Below, piece after piece: positions 32,879-43,022 of a DNA stretch of 64,000 nt. The stretch's first letter is position 1. Every line of letters starts with the position of its first letter. This DNA comes from Sphingomonas sp. JUb134 (GTDB lineage Bacteria; Pseudomonadota; Alphaproteobacteria; Sphingomonadales; Sphingomonadaceae): the NCBI RefSeq assembly GCF_004341505.2, contig NZ_SLYP02000003.1, positions 1-64,000 on the forward strand, in the 5' to 3' direction. A program made the translations under genes and the position numbers. The notes under the pieces were generated by a model. It was not told the DNA's origin. It saw nothing but the letters and a program-made list of their open reading frames with translations, and searched no databases.

Positions 32879-35644
32879 TCAGAACTGCGCGCGCACGCCC
32901 AGGCTGATGCGGCTTCCCGAGAACTCGTAGGTGGTCGGGAAGGACGGATCCATGGTGTAGCCGGTGGTCTTGGCGTTGCCGATGTTGATGCCCTGCAACT
33001 CCAGACGGAAGTTCGGGGTCAGCTGGTAGCTGGCTGACGCATCGAACTGGCCATAGGCGTCGCGGTACACCGGATACATGTTGCGCTCGATGCGCTCCAC
33101 ATAGGCGCCCTTGTGATTGTACGAGACGCGCAGCGACACCGGCCCGCGCTCATAGAACACGGTGGCATTGTACGTGTTATCGGCAAGGCCGATCGGCGAG
33201 GTCGCGATATCGAGATCCGACTGGCCGGTCAGCGAGCTGTCCAGGAAGGTGACGTTGGCGTTGATGCCGAACCCCTCTGCCCAACCGACGAACATGCCGA
33301 ACGGGATCACCGCGTTCAGCTCCACGCCGCTCACCTTGTACGAACCCTCGGCGTTGACCGGCTGATAGACGTCGAAGTCGTACACGCCGTCGATCGTGCC
33401 GTTGGCGTTGTACTTGGTGACGCCCTCGACCACGCCGGTCAGCTCGCTCTGGACGACGCCCTTGATCTTCTTCCAGAAATAGGACGCCGCCAGGATGCCG
33501 CCGCTGCCGAGATACTTCTCGATGCCGACTTCCCACTGGTCGGCATAGGTCGGCTGCAGATCCGGGTTGCCGTCGGTGAAGCGGAAGCTGTTCCAGCTTG
33601 CGGTCCGCTTGTACGCGAGATCGGTCAGCGCCGGGCGGATCAGCGTCTGCGACGCGGCCGCGCGCAGGATCAGGCTGTCGGTCAGCTCTGCGTGCGCGTT
33701 GATCGCGGGCAGGAATTTCTCATAGCTGCCCTCGCTCGACACCGGCGCGTCGGTGTAGCCGGTCGAACCGTCCGCGTTCTGCACCTGGTGGAAGCCTTCC
33801 GACTTCACCGTGGTCTTCAGGTAGCGGCCACCCAGGTTGACGAACACCGGCACCGCCAGTTCGAACTCAAAATCGGCCATCGCATAGCCGGCGATCGTCT
33901 CTTCGCGGACCTTGTAATACTGGCCGTCGTCGAACGGCGTGACGAAGCCGTCCGGCCGGAAGAACGCGCGGGCATATTCGTTGGAGACCTGCGCCCAGTC
34001 CAGGTCGCGCGCCTGATATCCCTTGCCCCCGACGATCTCCGTCACCGACTCCAGCGGGCTGTCGGCCAGCGTGCGCTTGTTCACATAGGCCGTGCTGCCG
34101 CGCGTCGGCCCCTGGATCTTCTCCTCGCCATAGTCGCGCTCGTTCGTCTTGTTGGTGTAGCGGGCGCCGACGTTGAAGCGCTTCAGGAACGGGGTCTGGA
34201 ACTCGCGGCTGATGTCGAGCTGGGCCGCATATTTGTCGTCCTTGATCCGCTCGCGCGTCGTCTCATACGCCTCGAACAGATAGCTCTCCGGTGCGTTGTA
34301 CATGTCGATCGTGTCGGGATCGGCGCTCGGGATCGTCTCGCCGCCGGTCTCGGTATAGCGGGTGCGCGACGGCGCATAGGCGACATGCTTGAGGTTGGCA
34401 TAATCGAGCGTCTTCTTGGCGCCCGAATAGCCGCCCAGCGCATTGATCTTCCAGTCGCCGGCCTGCCAGTTCATCTCGCCGCCGAACTGACGATAGTCGG
34501 TGCTGTTTCGGTATTCCTTGCTCAGGAACTCGTGCTGGGTGTTGGTGTAGGACACGTCGCGCAGCACGATGATGCCGTCGTCGGCGAGCGTGGTCGCGTC
34601 GAACTCGTGGATCGTGTCCAGCGTCGAATTGCTGGATGCCGAATAGCCGGCGGCGTCATATTCGTCCTCGACCGTGTCGTACGAGCCCGCAAAGGCGTCG
34701 AAGACGAGGTTGAACTGGTCGCTGGGCTGATACTGGATCGAACCCGATAGCCCCAGCCGGTCCTGGTCGTTCTGATAGACGCGGTCTCCGACCTTATCCA
34801 GGAACACGATCCGGTTCTTCATGTCGTCGGTGAAGGTCACGCCGGCGTCGCGCGCCAGCACGGCGATCGCCTGATCGCGATTGGCGCCGGCCTTGTCGGT
34901 CCAGCGCGAGATCGGGCGGAAGTTGATGCCGGAGTTGGAATCGGTGCGGTTGCTGCGCTGCTGCTTGGCGACCGACACCAGCACGCCGAAATCGCCAAAG
35001 GTGTTGCTCGCCAGGAACGAGAAGTTCGGATCGATCTTCTCGGAGATCGAGTTGTACGCGCCCTCGGCGCTGCCGACGAGGCGAAGGCCGGGATTGTCGA
35101 ACGGCCGGGCGGTGCGGATGTAGACGGATCCGGCGATGCCGCCTTCCTCATCGGCTGCGGTCGGCGACTTCTGCACCGTCACCGACTGAATCAGTTCGGA
35201 GGCGAAAATGTCGAACTCGACGTCGCGCCCGCCGGAGCCCGACGCCGTCGCCAGCTTGTTGATCGACACGAAGGTGAACTCGGTCGGCAGGCCGCGGACG
35301 TTCACGCGAGTGCCCAGGCCCCGTTCGCGTTCGATCGTGACGCCAGGAACGCGCTGCAGCGCTTCGGACAGGTTCTGCTCCGGGAAATCGGCGATGTCGG
35401 TCGCGACGATCGAATCCGAAAAGCCGATCGTGTTGCGCTTGATGTCGATCGCTTCCTCAAGGCTGCGGCTGTAGCCAGTGACGGTGATTTCCTGACCAGC
35501 TTCCTCGTCGCCTGCATCCGCACCCGGAGCCGTCTGGGCAGAAGCTGGGACGGACAACAAGGCAGCGGCCGCTGACCCGACCAGAAGACGTGCAGTCCTT
35601 TCAAAGCGAACGTATTTCTGAAGCACCTTGCCCCCCTTTTTCAT
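32879..35644 (-). CDS. TonB-dependent outer-membrane receptor (operon with phoA)
   Basis: 921 residues. Signal peptide (about 1-36, ending VPASAQ), then [19 protein letters not shown] as the TonB-box region, plug domain with [32 protein letters not shown] in outline and a [20 protein letters not shown] segment, then a long barrel ending [11 protein letters not shown]. It belongs to the large sphingomonad/caulobacter receptor group with the IDIKRNT motif. Coupling to phoA suggests import of phosphorylated compounds whose phosphate is released in the periplasm; the ligand is not determinable. It is preceded by the 317-bp gene-free region 35645-35961. Confidence 0.93.
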   Translation of the reverse strand: MKKGGKVLQKYVRFERTARLLVGSAAAALLSVPASAQTAPGADAGDEEAGQEITVTGYSRSLEEAIDIKRNTIGFSDSIVATDIADFPEQNLSEALQRVPGVTIERERGLGTRVNVRGLPTEFTFVSINKLATASGSGGRDVEFDIFASELIQSVTVQKSPTAADEEGGIAGSVYIRTARPFDNPGLRLVGSAEGAYNSISEKIDPNFSFLASNTFGDFGVLVSVAKQQRSNRTDSNSGINFRPISRWTDKAGANRDQAIAVLARDAGVTFTDDMKNRIVFLDKVGDRVYQNDQDRLGLSGSIQYQPSDQFNLVFDAFAGSYDTVEDEYDAAGYSASSNSTLDTIHEFDATTLADDGIIVLRDVSYTNTQHEFLSKEYRNSTDYRQFGGEMNWQAGDWKINALGGYSGAKKTLDYANLKHVAYAPSRTRYTETGGETIPSADPDTIDMYNAPESYLFEAYETTRERIKDDKYAAQLDISREFQTPFLKRFNVGARYTNKTNERDYGEEKIQGPTRGSTAYVNKRTLADSPLESVTEIVGGKGYQARDLDWAQVSNEYARAFFRPDGFVTPFDDGQYYKVREETIAGYAMADFEFELAVPVFVNLGGRYLKTTVKSEGFHQVQNADGSTGYTDAPVSSEGSYEKFLPAINAHAELTDSLILRAAASQTLIRPALTDLAYKRTASWNSFRFTDGNPDLQPTYADQWEVGIEKYLGSGGILAASYFWKKIKGVVQSELTGVVEGVTKYNANGTIDGVYDFDVYQPVNAEGSYKVSGVELNAVIPFGMFVGWAEGFGINANVTFLDSSLTGQSDLDIATSPIGLADNTYNATVFYERGPVSLRVSYNHKGAYVERIERNMYPVYRDAYGQFDASASYQLTPNFRLELQGINIGNAKTTGYTMDPSFPTTYEFSGSRISLGVRAQF

Positions 35645-35961
35645 AGTTGTCCGGGTGGAGGGCTGCCGCTGGTCCGCAGCAAGCGCCTGCGTTCCCCGAA
35701 GTCCGGAGAAATCGCAGGTAATTCATGTCGATCGTCATGGTGCTCGGCGATGTTTCACCTGCCGATGCGCCGCCTCTCCCAAAATGCGGCACCAATCTCT
35801 TTCTGCTTCGTACCAGTGCGTCGGCAGCGATCGATGAACCACCGCTGCCGGCCGCAAAGCTTCCTCCACCCGTCTCGGGAGCCCCGTTGGAGAGAAGTTG
35901 TTACGGTGCCATGACGCACGTGCTTGATCGGCCGATCAGGGGGCGGATCGGCGGCGCTGGA
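35645..35961. promoter_or_regulatory. Gene-free region upstream of the phoA-linked receptor
   Basis: 317 bp between the MFS stop and the receptor start, both on the minus strand; it must hold the receptor promoter. I see the minus-strand 9-mer CGTAACAAC at 35897-35905, also found upstream of the PI-PLC-linked receptor at 29558-29566. A TCATGTCGATCGTCAT stretch near 35733-35748 looks like half of a Pho box but has a 12-bp period instead of 11. No small gene is convincing. Confidence 0.4.
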
Positions 35962-37140
35962 CTACGCCGTCCTTTCCTGCGGCAGTTTGCGTGCGCTTCC
36001 GTGGCTGCGGCCGTTGATCAGCAGCGCGATCAGCCCGATTGCGGAGGTTGCCGCTCCTGCGAGCGACACCAGCGGGTAGCCCAGCCCGGCCGCGATGACG
36101 CCGCCGCCCAGTGCTGCCCCGAATGCGTTGCCAAGGTTGAACGCGCCGATGTTGACTGCGGAGGCAAGGTTCGGCGCGTCGGCAGCGGCGCGCATCACCC
36201 GCACCTGTAGCGGCGGCACCAGCGCGAAGCTCGCCACGCCCCAAAGGAAGATGAGCACCGCGGTCGGACCGGCATGGGACATCAAGGCAGCGAAGGCGAC
36301 GAGTATCGCCGACAGCGCGGCGAGGGTGATGACCAGCGTCCGATCGACCGACCGGTCCGCAAAGCGGCCGCCGAGCCAGTTCCCAACCGTCAGGCCCAAG
36401 CCATAGGTCACCAGCATCGCAGTGACGAAACCGACCGACACCTGCGTCGCCTCGCGCAGGATCGGCGCGATATAGGTGAAGACGGTGAACATGGCGCTCG
36501 ACCCAATCACCGTCAACGCTAGCGCGCCCAGCACGGGCCCTCGCGTCAGCACGCGCAGTTCGGCCATCGCGCTGCCGGCATGCGGGGCGGGGAGGGGCGG
36601 CAGGGTCAGCCGCAGCGCCACCATGGTCGCAACGCCCAGCGCGGCAATGCCCCAGAAGGAGGTGCGCCAGCCCAGGTGCTCGCCCGCCCAGGTCGCAAGC
36701 GGTACGCCCACGACGTTCGCGATGGTCAATCCCATGAACATTGCCGCCACCGCACTTGCGCGGCGCTCGGGTGCCACAAGGCTTGCTGCCACGACCGACC
36801 CGACACCAAAGAACGCGCCGTGGTTGAACGAGGTGAGCACGCGGGCGGCCAGCAGCATCCAATAGGTATCGGATACCGCGGCCAGCAGATTGCCGACGGT
36901 GAAAATGCCGGCCAGCCCGATCAGCAGCGCGCGTCGGGGGACCCGTCCTGTTGTCAGCGTCATCAGCGGTGCGCCGAGCACCACGCCCAGGGCATAGGCG
37001 CTGATGAGCAGCCCGGCGGCCGGAATGGAGGCGTTGAGGTCTTCGGCGATGACCGGGAGTAGCCCCATGGGTGCGAACTCGGTCACGCCGATGCCGAACG
37101 CCCCGATCGCCAGCGACAGGAGGCCAAGGTTGAGCTTCAT
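35962..37140 (-). CDS. MFS transporter, DHA1 / AraJ-like exporter
   Basis: 392 residues from the ATG at 37140, with GGGAGGC upstream. Twelve helices are expected. The opening GAFGIGVTEFAPMGLLPVIAEDL and the LISAYALGVVLGAPLMT motif (motif A region about 45-70) are typical of the AraJ/YdhP/NepI group of sugar, purine or drug exporters. It starts 11 bp after the aldo/keto reductase stop on the same strand, so the two are co-transcribed, and a LysR gene diverges from the reductase. Substrate unknown. Confidence 0.88.
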   Translation of the reverse strand: MKLNLGLLSLAIGAFGIGVTEFAPMGLLPVIAEDLNASIPAAGLLISAYALGVVLGAPLMTLTTGRVPRRALLIGLAGIFTVGNLLAAVSDTYWMLLAARVLTSFNHGAFFGVGSVVAASLVAPERRASAVAAMFMGLTIANVVGVPLATWAGEHLGWRTSFWGIAALGVATMVALRLTLPPLPAPHAGSAMAELRVLTRGPVLGALALTVIGSSAMFTVFTYIAPILREATQVSVGFVTAMLVTYGLGLTVGNWLGGRFADRSVDRTLVITLAALSAILVAFAALMSHAGPTAVLIFLWGVASFALVPPLQVRVMRAAADAPNLASAVNIGAFNLGNAFGAALGGGVIAAGLGYPLVSLAGAATSAIGLIALLINGRSHGSARKLPQERTA

Positions 37141-37151
37141 GATTGCCTCCC

Positions 37152-38192
37152 TCAGACCAGTGCCGGGGCAAGGCGGGCAAAACCCTCCTGCTGACGATAG
37201 GGGGCATGAGGGTAGGGCGGCAGTAGGTCGCTCGCGGCATCGAGGGCGGCGACCTGCTCGAGCGTCAACGTCCAGCCGACCGCGCCGAGATTCTGGCGCA
37301 GTTGCTCCTCGTTGCGCGCGCCGATGATCACGGAGGAGACGGTGGGACGTCGCAGCAGCCAATTGATCGCGATCTGCGGCACGGTTTTGCCGGTTTCGGC
37401 TGCGATTGCCTCGAGGGCATCGATGACCCGGTACAGATGCTCGGTCTCGACCGGCGGCGCGAACTGCTCGGTTTCGTGGAGGCGGCTGCTCGCCGGTGCC
37501 GGGCGGTTGCGGCCGACCTTTCCGGTCAGCCGGCCCCAGCCGAGGGGACTCCACACCAGTGCGCCCACACCTTGATCCGCCGCAAGCGGCATCAGGTCCG
37601 CCTCATAGGCGCGGCCGATGAGCGAGTAATAGACCTGATGGGCAACAAGGCGTGGCAAGCCGTGGCGATCGGCCAGCCCCTGCGCCTTCATCAGCTGCCA
37701 GCCCGGATAGTTGGAGACGCCCGCATAGCGTACCTTGCCCGCAGCGATCAGCGTCGCAAGGGTACCCATGACTTCTTCGGTGGGGGTCGATGCGTCGAAG
37801 GCGTGAAGTTGCAGGAGGTCGATGTGGTCGGTGCCGAGGCGGCGCAGCGACTCCTCGACCGCCCGCACCAGCCTGGTCCGCGATGCGCCCCAGTCCTGCG
37901 GTCCGTCGCCCATCGGCAGGCCAGTCTTGGTAGAGATCAGCACCGCGTCGCGTTTTCCCTGGATCGCCTGCCCCAATATCTTCTCGGACGCGCCGCTCGA
38001 ATACACGTCGGCGGTGTCGAACAGCGTCACACCGGCCTCCAGGCACAGGTCGATCAGCCGGCGCGCTTCGGTGGCGTCGCTTTGTCCCCAGGCACTGAAG
38101 AGCGGGCCCTTGCCGCCGAAGGTGCCGGTGCCGAAGCTGAGCGCAGGCACGCGAAGCCCGGAAGTGCCGAGTTGCCGATATTCCATCATCAA
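37152..38192 (-). CDS. Aldo/keto reductase
   Basis: 346 residues. NADPH-dependent oxidoreductase of the AKR superfamily. Seen are the opening MEYRQLGTSGLRVPALSFGTG in outline, catalytic DTADVYSSGASEKILG (Asp and Tyr, about 57-72), Lys in VLISTKTGLP (about 90), DLLQLHAFD with the active-site His (about 125) and the cofactor-binding SVIIGARNEEQL near residue 298. Three in-frame ATGs are possible at the start. It is co-transcribed with the MFS gene and divergent from the LysR gene across 81 bp. The substrate is unknown; carbonyl detoxification is a common role for such clusters. Confidence 0.9.
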   Translation of the reverse strand: MMMEYRQLGTSGLRVPALSFGTGTFGGKGPLFSAWGQSDATEARRLIDLCLEAGVTLFDTADVYSSGASEKILGQAIQGKRDAVLISTKTGLPMGDGPQDWGASRTRLVRAVEESLRRLGTDHIDLLQLHAFDASTPTEEVMGTLATLIAAGKVRYAGVSNYPGWQLMKAQGLADRHGLPRLVAHQVYYSLIGRAYEADLMPLAADQGVGALVWSPLGWGRLTGKVGRNRPAPASSRLHETEQFAPPVETEHLYRVIDALEAIAAETGKTVPQIAINWLLRRPTVSSVIIGARNEEQLRQNLGAVGWTLTLEQVAALDAASDLLPPYPHAPYRQQEGFARLAPALV

Positions 38193-38273
38193 TCCTTGTA
38201 TTGCTAGTTGAACGCATAAATGGACGGCGTGGGGGTGCTGGAGTAGCGCCTCCGGACGCGGAGGATCTTTGCA

Positions 38274-39185
38274 TTGGACGCAAAGCTGGCGGGGACGGAC
38301 AGGGCGCGCGCGCTGGCGCTGTTCGCGACGGTGGTGGAGGCAGGGAGCTTCTCCTCCGCCGCGCGGACGCTGGACATGAGCCCGTCCGCCGTGGCGCGAG
38401 CCGTCGACCGGATCGAGCAGCGGCTGGGCGTGCGACTGCTGCTACGGTCGACCCGCGCCTTGTCGCTAACGGCGGAGGGGCAGGCCTATCTGCTGGCGGC
38501 CCGCCGCATCCTCGCCGACCTCGACGATGCCGAGCAGCAGATCGCCGACCAGGGGAGTCCGCGCGGGCGTCTGCGGGTCAGCGCTGCGCTCTCGCACGGG
38601 CGGCTCTGCGTGGTGCCGCTGCTCGGGAGGTTCAGCGTCCGGTATCCCGACATCCTCGTCGACATCGCGCTGACGGACACGCTGGTCGACATCGCCGGCG
38701 GTCAAGCGGATGTCGCCGTCCGCTTCGGACCTTTGCCCGACAGCACGCTCACGGCTCGCAAGCTTGGCGAGACCGGGCGGGTGATCGTCGCATCGCCGGA
38801 GTATCTGGAGAGGTGCGGCACACCTGAGGTGCCGGAGGATCTTCACCGGCACAACTGCCTCAACTTCAACTTCCGGCGTGCCGAGCCGGTTTGGCCGTTC
38901 CGTCGTGCCGACCAGGATTTTACCCTCGCCGTGAAGGGAAGGATCGAAGCAAACAACGGCGAGACGCTGGGGCAACTGGCGGCGCTTGGCGTCGGCATTG
39001 CCCGTGTGGGTTCGTTCAGCGTGGCCGAGGAGATCGCGAGGGGCCAGCTCGTCCCGCTGCTGGAGGCGTTCAACCCTGGCGACGTCGAGCAGATTCATGC
39101 CGTCTTCGTCGGCGGCGCGAGCACGCCGGCGCGGATTCGCGCGTTCGTCGAATTCCTCGCGCTCCACCTGCGCGGCGGGAGCTAG
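38274..39185 (+). CDS. LysR family transcriptional regulator
   Basis: 303 residues. The start is TTG at 38274 with GGAGG about 10 bases upstream; no better ATG exists before the HTH. The HTH is ALALFATVVEAGSFSSAARTLDMSPSAVARAVDRIE in outline (about 12-47), followed by the linker and a LysR substrate-binding domain (about 90-295). It is divergent from the aldo/keto reductase-MFS pair, the standard arrangement for a LysR activator and its targets. After its stop, 39186-39403 has no gene; a weak CCTGC/GCAGG hairpin at 39303-39316 may terminate it. Confidence 0.93.
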   Translation: MDAKLAGTDRARALALFATVVEAGSFSSAARTLDMSPSAVARAVDRIEQRLGVRLLLRSTRALSLTAEGQAYLLAARRILADLDDAEQQIADQGSPRGRLRVSAALSHGRLCVVPLLGRFSVRYPDILVDIALTDTLVDIAGGQADVAVRFGPLPDSTLTARKLGETGRVIVASPEYLERCGTPEVPEDLHRHNCLNFNFRRAEPVWPFRRADQDFTLAVKGRIEANNGETLGQLAALGVGIARVGSFSVAEEIARGQLVPLLEAFNPGDVEQIHAVFVGGASTPARIRAFVEFLALHLRGGS

Positions 39186-39403
39186 GTGGCCCAAGTGCTC
39201 GAGCCGGTCGAGGGGAATTGGACGTCACGTTCAGCGCGAGCGCCGGCAGGCACGTGAACCCGGCGGACGTGCGGCCGCGCTCAACGCTCGGAGACGGACA
39301 CTCCTGCTCTGGCAGGCTTTCCCAGACTGCCGACGGGCTTCCGCGCACGACAACCTGTTGGTCCGCGCCCTTTTTGCTTCGGCAGCCGGGGAAGCACCGC
39401 ACC

Positions 39404-40030
39404 CTAGTCAGGGGTATCCTCAACGAGCAACACGTGAAGGAAGCGCGGGCCATGGGCGCCGCGCACATATTGTCCTTCGATGTCGGTGGTGCCGGACACG
39501 CCGGTTACCCAATAGTGGGCGCGCACATCCCGCAGATGCGCAGGGATGTCTTCGAGCTGGGCCACGATCGTTCGCGCCTCGACCACCACCAGATGATGGA
39601 GCGTCAGGAAGTTCGGCAGCATGGGCGCCGCAGGCCCGGTCTCGAAGATCAGTGAGCCCGTCTCGGCAACCGCGGACACCGCGCGCGCGATGGCCGCCGG
39701 TTCGTCCGGTGCGCATGCCTCCCTGAGCGAAAAGCCGTTCCAGTCGCAGGTGCGCAGGCGCGGATCCTGGGGCAGGTAGAGCGAGCGGGGAAGGGCGCTT
39801 GCGTCCAAATAGGCCGCCGCGGTGGCAGGAATCGCTGACCAGTCGCGCACCCGTTCGAAGGTTGCCGCCACGCTCGCAAGCCCCAGTTGCGCCAGGAACT
39901 GTGGGATAAGTGCCTCAGGGGCCACCAACGGGCGTTCCGGGCCCTTTGCCAGGATCGCCGCCTCCCGAGCGATCGCACCGCTGGGCCGCGAACGTCCCAA
40001 GCGCCCGAGGATGGCATCTCGTGCGCTCAC
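39404..40030 (-). CDS. lutC: LutC, L-lactate utilisation protein C (LUD domain)
   Basis: 208 residues, starting at a GTG that overlaps the lutB stop by 4 bp. The LUD (DUF162) fold shows AVAETGSLIFETG (about 142), LPNFLTLHHLVVVEARTIV and the C-terminal VTGVSGTTDIEGQYVRGAHGP block. LutC is part of the LutABC iron-sulfur complex that oxidises L-lactate to pyruvate. It is last in the minus-strand operon iclR-rhamnose dehydrogenase-lutABC. Confidence 0.93.
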   Translation of the reverse strand: MSARDAILGRLGRSRPSGAIAREAAILAKGPERPLVAPEALIPQFLAQLGLASVAATFERVRDWSAIPATAAAYLDASALPRSLYLPQDPRLRTCDWNGFSLREACAPDEPAAIARAVSAVAETGSLIFETGPAAPMLPNFLTLHHLVVVEARTIVAQLEDIPAHLRDVRAHYWVTGVSGTTDIEGQYVRGAHGPRFLHVLLVEDTPD

Positions 40031-41421
40031 CGGCGCCTTCCTCGTGCATATTGTTCGATGAAGGTCGTGCCCTCGGGTGCGGGAAGATCACGATGCCGGG
40101 TCCACCCTCCCGCGAGCGGAAGTCGCGAGATCCAGCCCGCCCGCGCCGCCATGCGCATGGCGCGTACCGCGAGTGCGCTGCCGAGGCGGTAGAGCCGCGG
40201 GTGGCGCACGCCCCACGCCCAGAGCCCCAGCGCCCGGCGGACCGCCTGCGGCTCCAGCCCCTCGCGCCAACTCTTCTCGCGCCATCCGCGCAACAGCGTG
40301 GGGAGGGGGATGTTTACCGGGCAGACCTCCTGGCACTTGCCGTTCATCGTGCAGGCGTGAACCAGATCCCGGTTCGCCGACAGTCCGTCGAGGGCGGGCG
40401 TCAGCACCGCACCCATGGGCCCGGGATAGGTGCCGCCATAGGCATGGCCACCGATCTGCCGAAACACCACGCAATGGTTCATGCAGGCGCCGCAGCGGAT
40501 GCAGCGCAGCATCTCCGCGAGGCCGCTCTCGCGCATGTCCGTGCGGCCGTTGTCGACCAGCACGATGTGCATTTCTTCCGGGCCGTCGCGATCGCCGGCG
40601 CGCTTCGGCCCGGTGTAGAAGGTGGTGTACTGGGTAAGCGCCGCGCCGGTGGCCGAGCGGGCCAGCATCCGCAGCATGTGGATGGCGTGCGGCAGGGAGG
40701 GGACGACCTTCTCGATGCCGGCCGTCACGATATTGATGCGCGGCGGTACGATCGAGAGCTCCGCATTGCCCTCGTTCGTCACGGTGCAGACGCTGCCGGT
40801 GTCCGCAATCAGGAAGTTCGCGCCGGAGATGCCCACGTCCGCTTCCAGCATCGCCGAGCGAAGGTGACGCCGGGCGCTTTCGGCCATCGCCGCAATCGTT
40901 TCTTCCAGATGCGGCTCGTGGTGCCGGGCACGAAAGAGCGCAGATACCTGCTCGCGCGTCTTGTGCATCGCCGGCCAGACGATGTGCGAGGGACGCTCGC
41001 CGGACAGCTGGATGATGTGCTCGGCAAGATCCGTCTCGATCCGCTCGATCCCGGCTTGGGCGAGTGCATGGGGAAGGCCGATCTCCTCCCCCAGCATCGA
41101 CTTCGATCGCGCGACGGAGCGCGCGCCGGCACGCTTGCAGATGCCGACGACGGTCTCGCAGGCTTCCTCGGCGGTGCGCGCCCAGTGGACGGTGGCGCCG
41201 GCCGCCTGCGCATTCGCCTCGAATTCCTGAAGATAGTGGCCGAGGTTCGCGACGACATGGTCCTTGATCGCCGCCGCACGGGCCCGTGCCGCCTCGAAAT
41301 CCGGGAAGGCGGCGACGGCCGTCGCGCGCTTGGCCTCGGCGGTACCAGCGGTAAGTTCGACCGCGATCTTCAGGACGGGGTCGGCGAGTGCGTGCTCGAC
41401 CCGCCGGGTGAAGCCGCTCAC
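40027..41421 (-). CDS. lutB: LutB, iron-sulfur subunit of L-lactate oxidation
   Basis: 464 residues from the GTG at 41421, which overlaps the lutA stop (GTGA); the frame is open further upstream but would run into lutA. The N-terminal LUD domain (about 65-300) includes SKSMLGEEIGL and GANFLIADTGS. Two 4Fe-4S motifs follow: CIRCGACMNHC (about 307-317) and CTMNGKCQEVCPVN (about 357-370). The C-terminal LutB extension is complete. The order lutA-lutB-lutC with 4-bp overlaps is the classical one. Confidence 0.95.
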   Translation of the reverse strand: MSGFTRRVEHALADPVLKIAVELTAGTAEAKRATAVAAFPDFEAARARAAAIKDHVVANLGHYLQEFEANAQAAGATVHWARTAEEACETVVGICKRAGARSVARSKSMLGEEIGLPHALAQAGIERIETDLAEHIIQLSGERPSHIVWPAMHKTREQVSALFRARHHEPHLEETIAAMAESARRHLRSAMLEADVGISGANFLIADTGSVCTVTNEGNAELSIVPPRINIVTAGIEKVVPSLPHAIHMLRMLARSATGAALTQYTTFYTGPKRAGDRDGPEEMHIVLVDNGRTDMRESGLAEMLRCIRCGACMNHCVVFRQIGGHAYGGTYPGPMGAVLTPALDGLSANRDLVHACTMNGKCQEVCPVNIPLPTLLRGWREKSWREGLEPQAVRRALGLWAWGVRHPRLYRLGSALAVRAMRMAARAGWISRLPLAGGWTRHRDLPAPEGTTFIEQYARGRRR

Positions 41422-42182
41422 GGCGCCTCGCCGATGGCAGGCCCGTCGGCCACGCCTGCCAGCACCTCGAGGGTGTGAAACGCGCGGGTAGATGCACCGC
41501 GTCGGTGAAGCTTTCCCGCCATGTTCATCAGGCAGCCGAGGTCGCCCGACAGCAGCAGGTCCGCGCCGCTGGCCTCGATCGCCGCAGCTTTCTCCTCGAC
41601 GATCGCGTTGGAGATGCTGGGGTATTTGACACAAAAGGTGCCGCCGAATCCGCAGCAGGTCTCCGCGCCGGCAAGCGGCACCTGCCGCAGCCCCTTCACG
41701 TGGGAGAGCAGCCGCCGTGGCTGCTGCTTGATCCCCAGTTCGCGCAAGCCCGAGCAACTGTCGTGATAGGCGACGCTCGCATCCAGTGCAGCACTTGGCC
41801 GCCAATCGCAGACCTGGTCGAGATAGGTGAGGATCTCGTACGTCCGCGACGCCAGGGCTTGCGCGCGGGGTAGCCAGGCCGGATCGTTCGCGAGCAACTC
41901 GGGATAGTGGCAGGCGATCGTCGCGGCGCAGGACCCGCTCGGCACCACCACCGCTTCATACGGCTCGAGCAGCGCGATCGTTTGCCGCGCGATGGCGGCC
42001 GCCGCTGCAGCATCCCCGGAGTTCAGCGCCGGCTGTCCGCAACAGGTCTGTTCCGCCGGCACCACTACCTCGCATCCCGCATCCTCCAGCGCGGCGAGTG
42101 CCGCAAAGCCGATGCGCGGTCGCATGGCATCCACCAGGCAGGTGACGAAGAGCGCAACGCTGGGGCGGGGGGAAGGGGGCAT
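41418..42182 (-). CDS. lutA: LutA, CCG-domain subunit of L-lactate oxidation
   Basis: 254 residues from the ATG at 42182; a TTG six codons upstream is possible. It has the two CCG cysteine-rich domains: EQTCCGQPALNSG (about 44) with PSGSCAATI, and AETCCGFGGTFCVK (about 177) with GCLMNMAGKL. These bind the iron-sulfur/flavin-linked centre of the LutABC system (YkgE-like). The gene lies 57 bp behind the rhamnose dehydrogenase gene on the same strand, tying lactate oxidation to rhamnose use. Confidence 0.94.
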   Translation of the reverse strand: MPPSPRPSVALFVTCLVDAMRPRIGFAALAALEDAGCEVVVPAEQTCCGQPALNSGDAAAAAAIARQTIALLEPYEAVVVPSGSCAATIACHYPELLANDPAWLPRAQALASRTYEILTYLDQVCDWRPSAALDASVAYHDSCSGLRELGIKQQPRRLLSHVKGLRQVPLAGAETCCGFGGTFCVKYPSISNAIVEEKAAAIEASGADLLLSGDLGCLMNMAGKLHRRGASTRAFHTLEVLAGVADGPAIGEAP

Positions 42183-42239
42183 GTCAGGCCGCGGTGGCAA
42201 CCGACGCCGCGGATCGGGCGGGGAAGGGAATGCCCGTCC

Positions 42240-43004
42240 TCATTGCAGGTTCACGTACATGCCGCCGTCCACCAGCAGCGCGGCGCCCGTTACATAGGCC
42301 GCCATGTCGGAGGCCAGGAACACGATCGGGCCGACCATGTCCTCCGGCTGTCCCAGACGCCCCAAGGGCGTGCGTGCCTCCATGTACCGGCGCTTCTCCT
42401 CGTCCGCGAGATCGTCCTTGTTGATCTCGGTGAGGATGGTGCCCGGAAGCACCGAGTTGCAGCGGATGCCGTGTTTGCCGAGCGCGATCGCGGTCGACTG
42501 CATCAGCGAATGCACGCCAGCCTTGGTGGGGGTGTAGTGGGTCTGGAACTCGCCGCCGACGAGCGCCGAGATCGAGGACACTGCCACCATCGAGCCACCG
42601 CGGCCCTGCTCCACCATCTGCCGCGCGGCTGCCTGCACCATGTAATAGGCGCCGTGCAGGTTTACGCGGAAGGTGCGCTCCACCGTCTCCGCCGGCATGT
42701 CGAGAAACGCGTGAAAGGGGCAGATGCCCGCGTTGCTCACCATCACGTCGACCCCGCCGAAGCGGTCGACCGCCCGTGCCACGAAGTCGGTCGCCGTCGC
42801 CGCGTCGGCCACATCGCCCTTCACTGCCAAGCCGCGCCGACCGGCCGCCTCGATCGCGGCGATGCAGCTTTCCGCGTCCTCGTCGCGGCTGTGATAGTTG
42901 ATGGCTACATTGGCACCATGTTGTGCGGCGCCGATCGCGGCCGCACGGCCGATGCCCGTCGAGGCGCCGGTGACAAGGACGGTCTTTCCTTCGAGCAGCT
43001 TCAC
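42240..43004 (-). CDS. LRA1: L-rhamnose 1-dehydrogenase (short-chain dehydrogenase)
   Basis: 254 residues from a GTG with GAGGA upstream. SDR features: TGASTGIGR (about 12-20), NAGICPFHAF (about 89), SSIS and the YTPTKAG catalytic Tyr-Lys (about 157-161), and a C-terminal ASDMAAYVTGAALLVDGG. The NAGICPFHxFLDMP and DGGxxVNLQ stretches recall the rhamnose dehydrogenases of the Sphingomonas LRA pathway (from memory, no alignment). It would oxidise L-rhamnose to the 1,4-lactone. Neighbours supply every later step. It follows the IclR gene by 18 bp and precedes lutABC. Confidence 0.87.
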   Translation of the reverse strand: MKLLEGKTVLVTGASTGIGRAAAIGAAQHGANVAINYHSRDEDAESCIAAIEAAGRRGLAVKGDVADAATATDFVARAVDRFGGVDVMVSNAGICPFHAFLDMPAETVERTFRVNLHGAYYMVQAAARQMVEQGRGGSMVAVSSISALVGGEFQTHYTPTKAGVHSLMQSTAIALGKHGIRCNSVLPGTILTEINKDDLADEEKRRYMEARTPLGRLGQPEDMVGPIVFLASDMAAYVTGAALLVDGGMYVNLQ

Positions 43005-43022
43005 GGGTCGGCAATCCTCTCG

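Noticed and set aside
35733..35748. Possible Pho box before the phoA-linked receptor (TCAT...TCAT)
   Set aside because: The two halves are 12 bp apart rather than 11, only partly match CTGTCAT, and run in the wrong orientation for the gene.
39303..39320. Intrinsic terminator after the LysR gene
   Set aside because: The stem is only 5 bp and is followed by CTTTCCC; too weak to list as a separate terminator.
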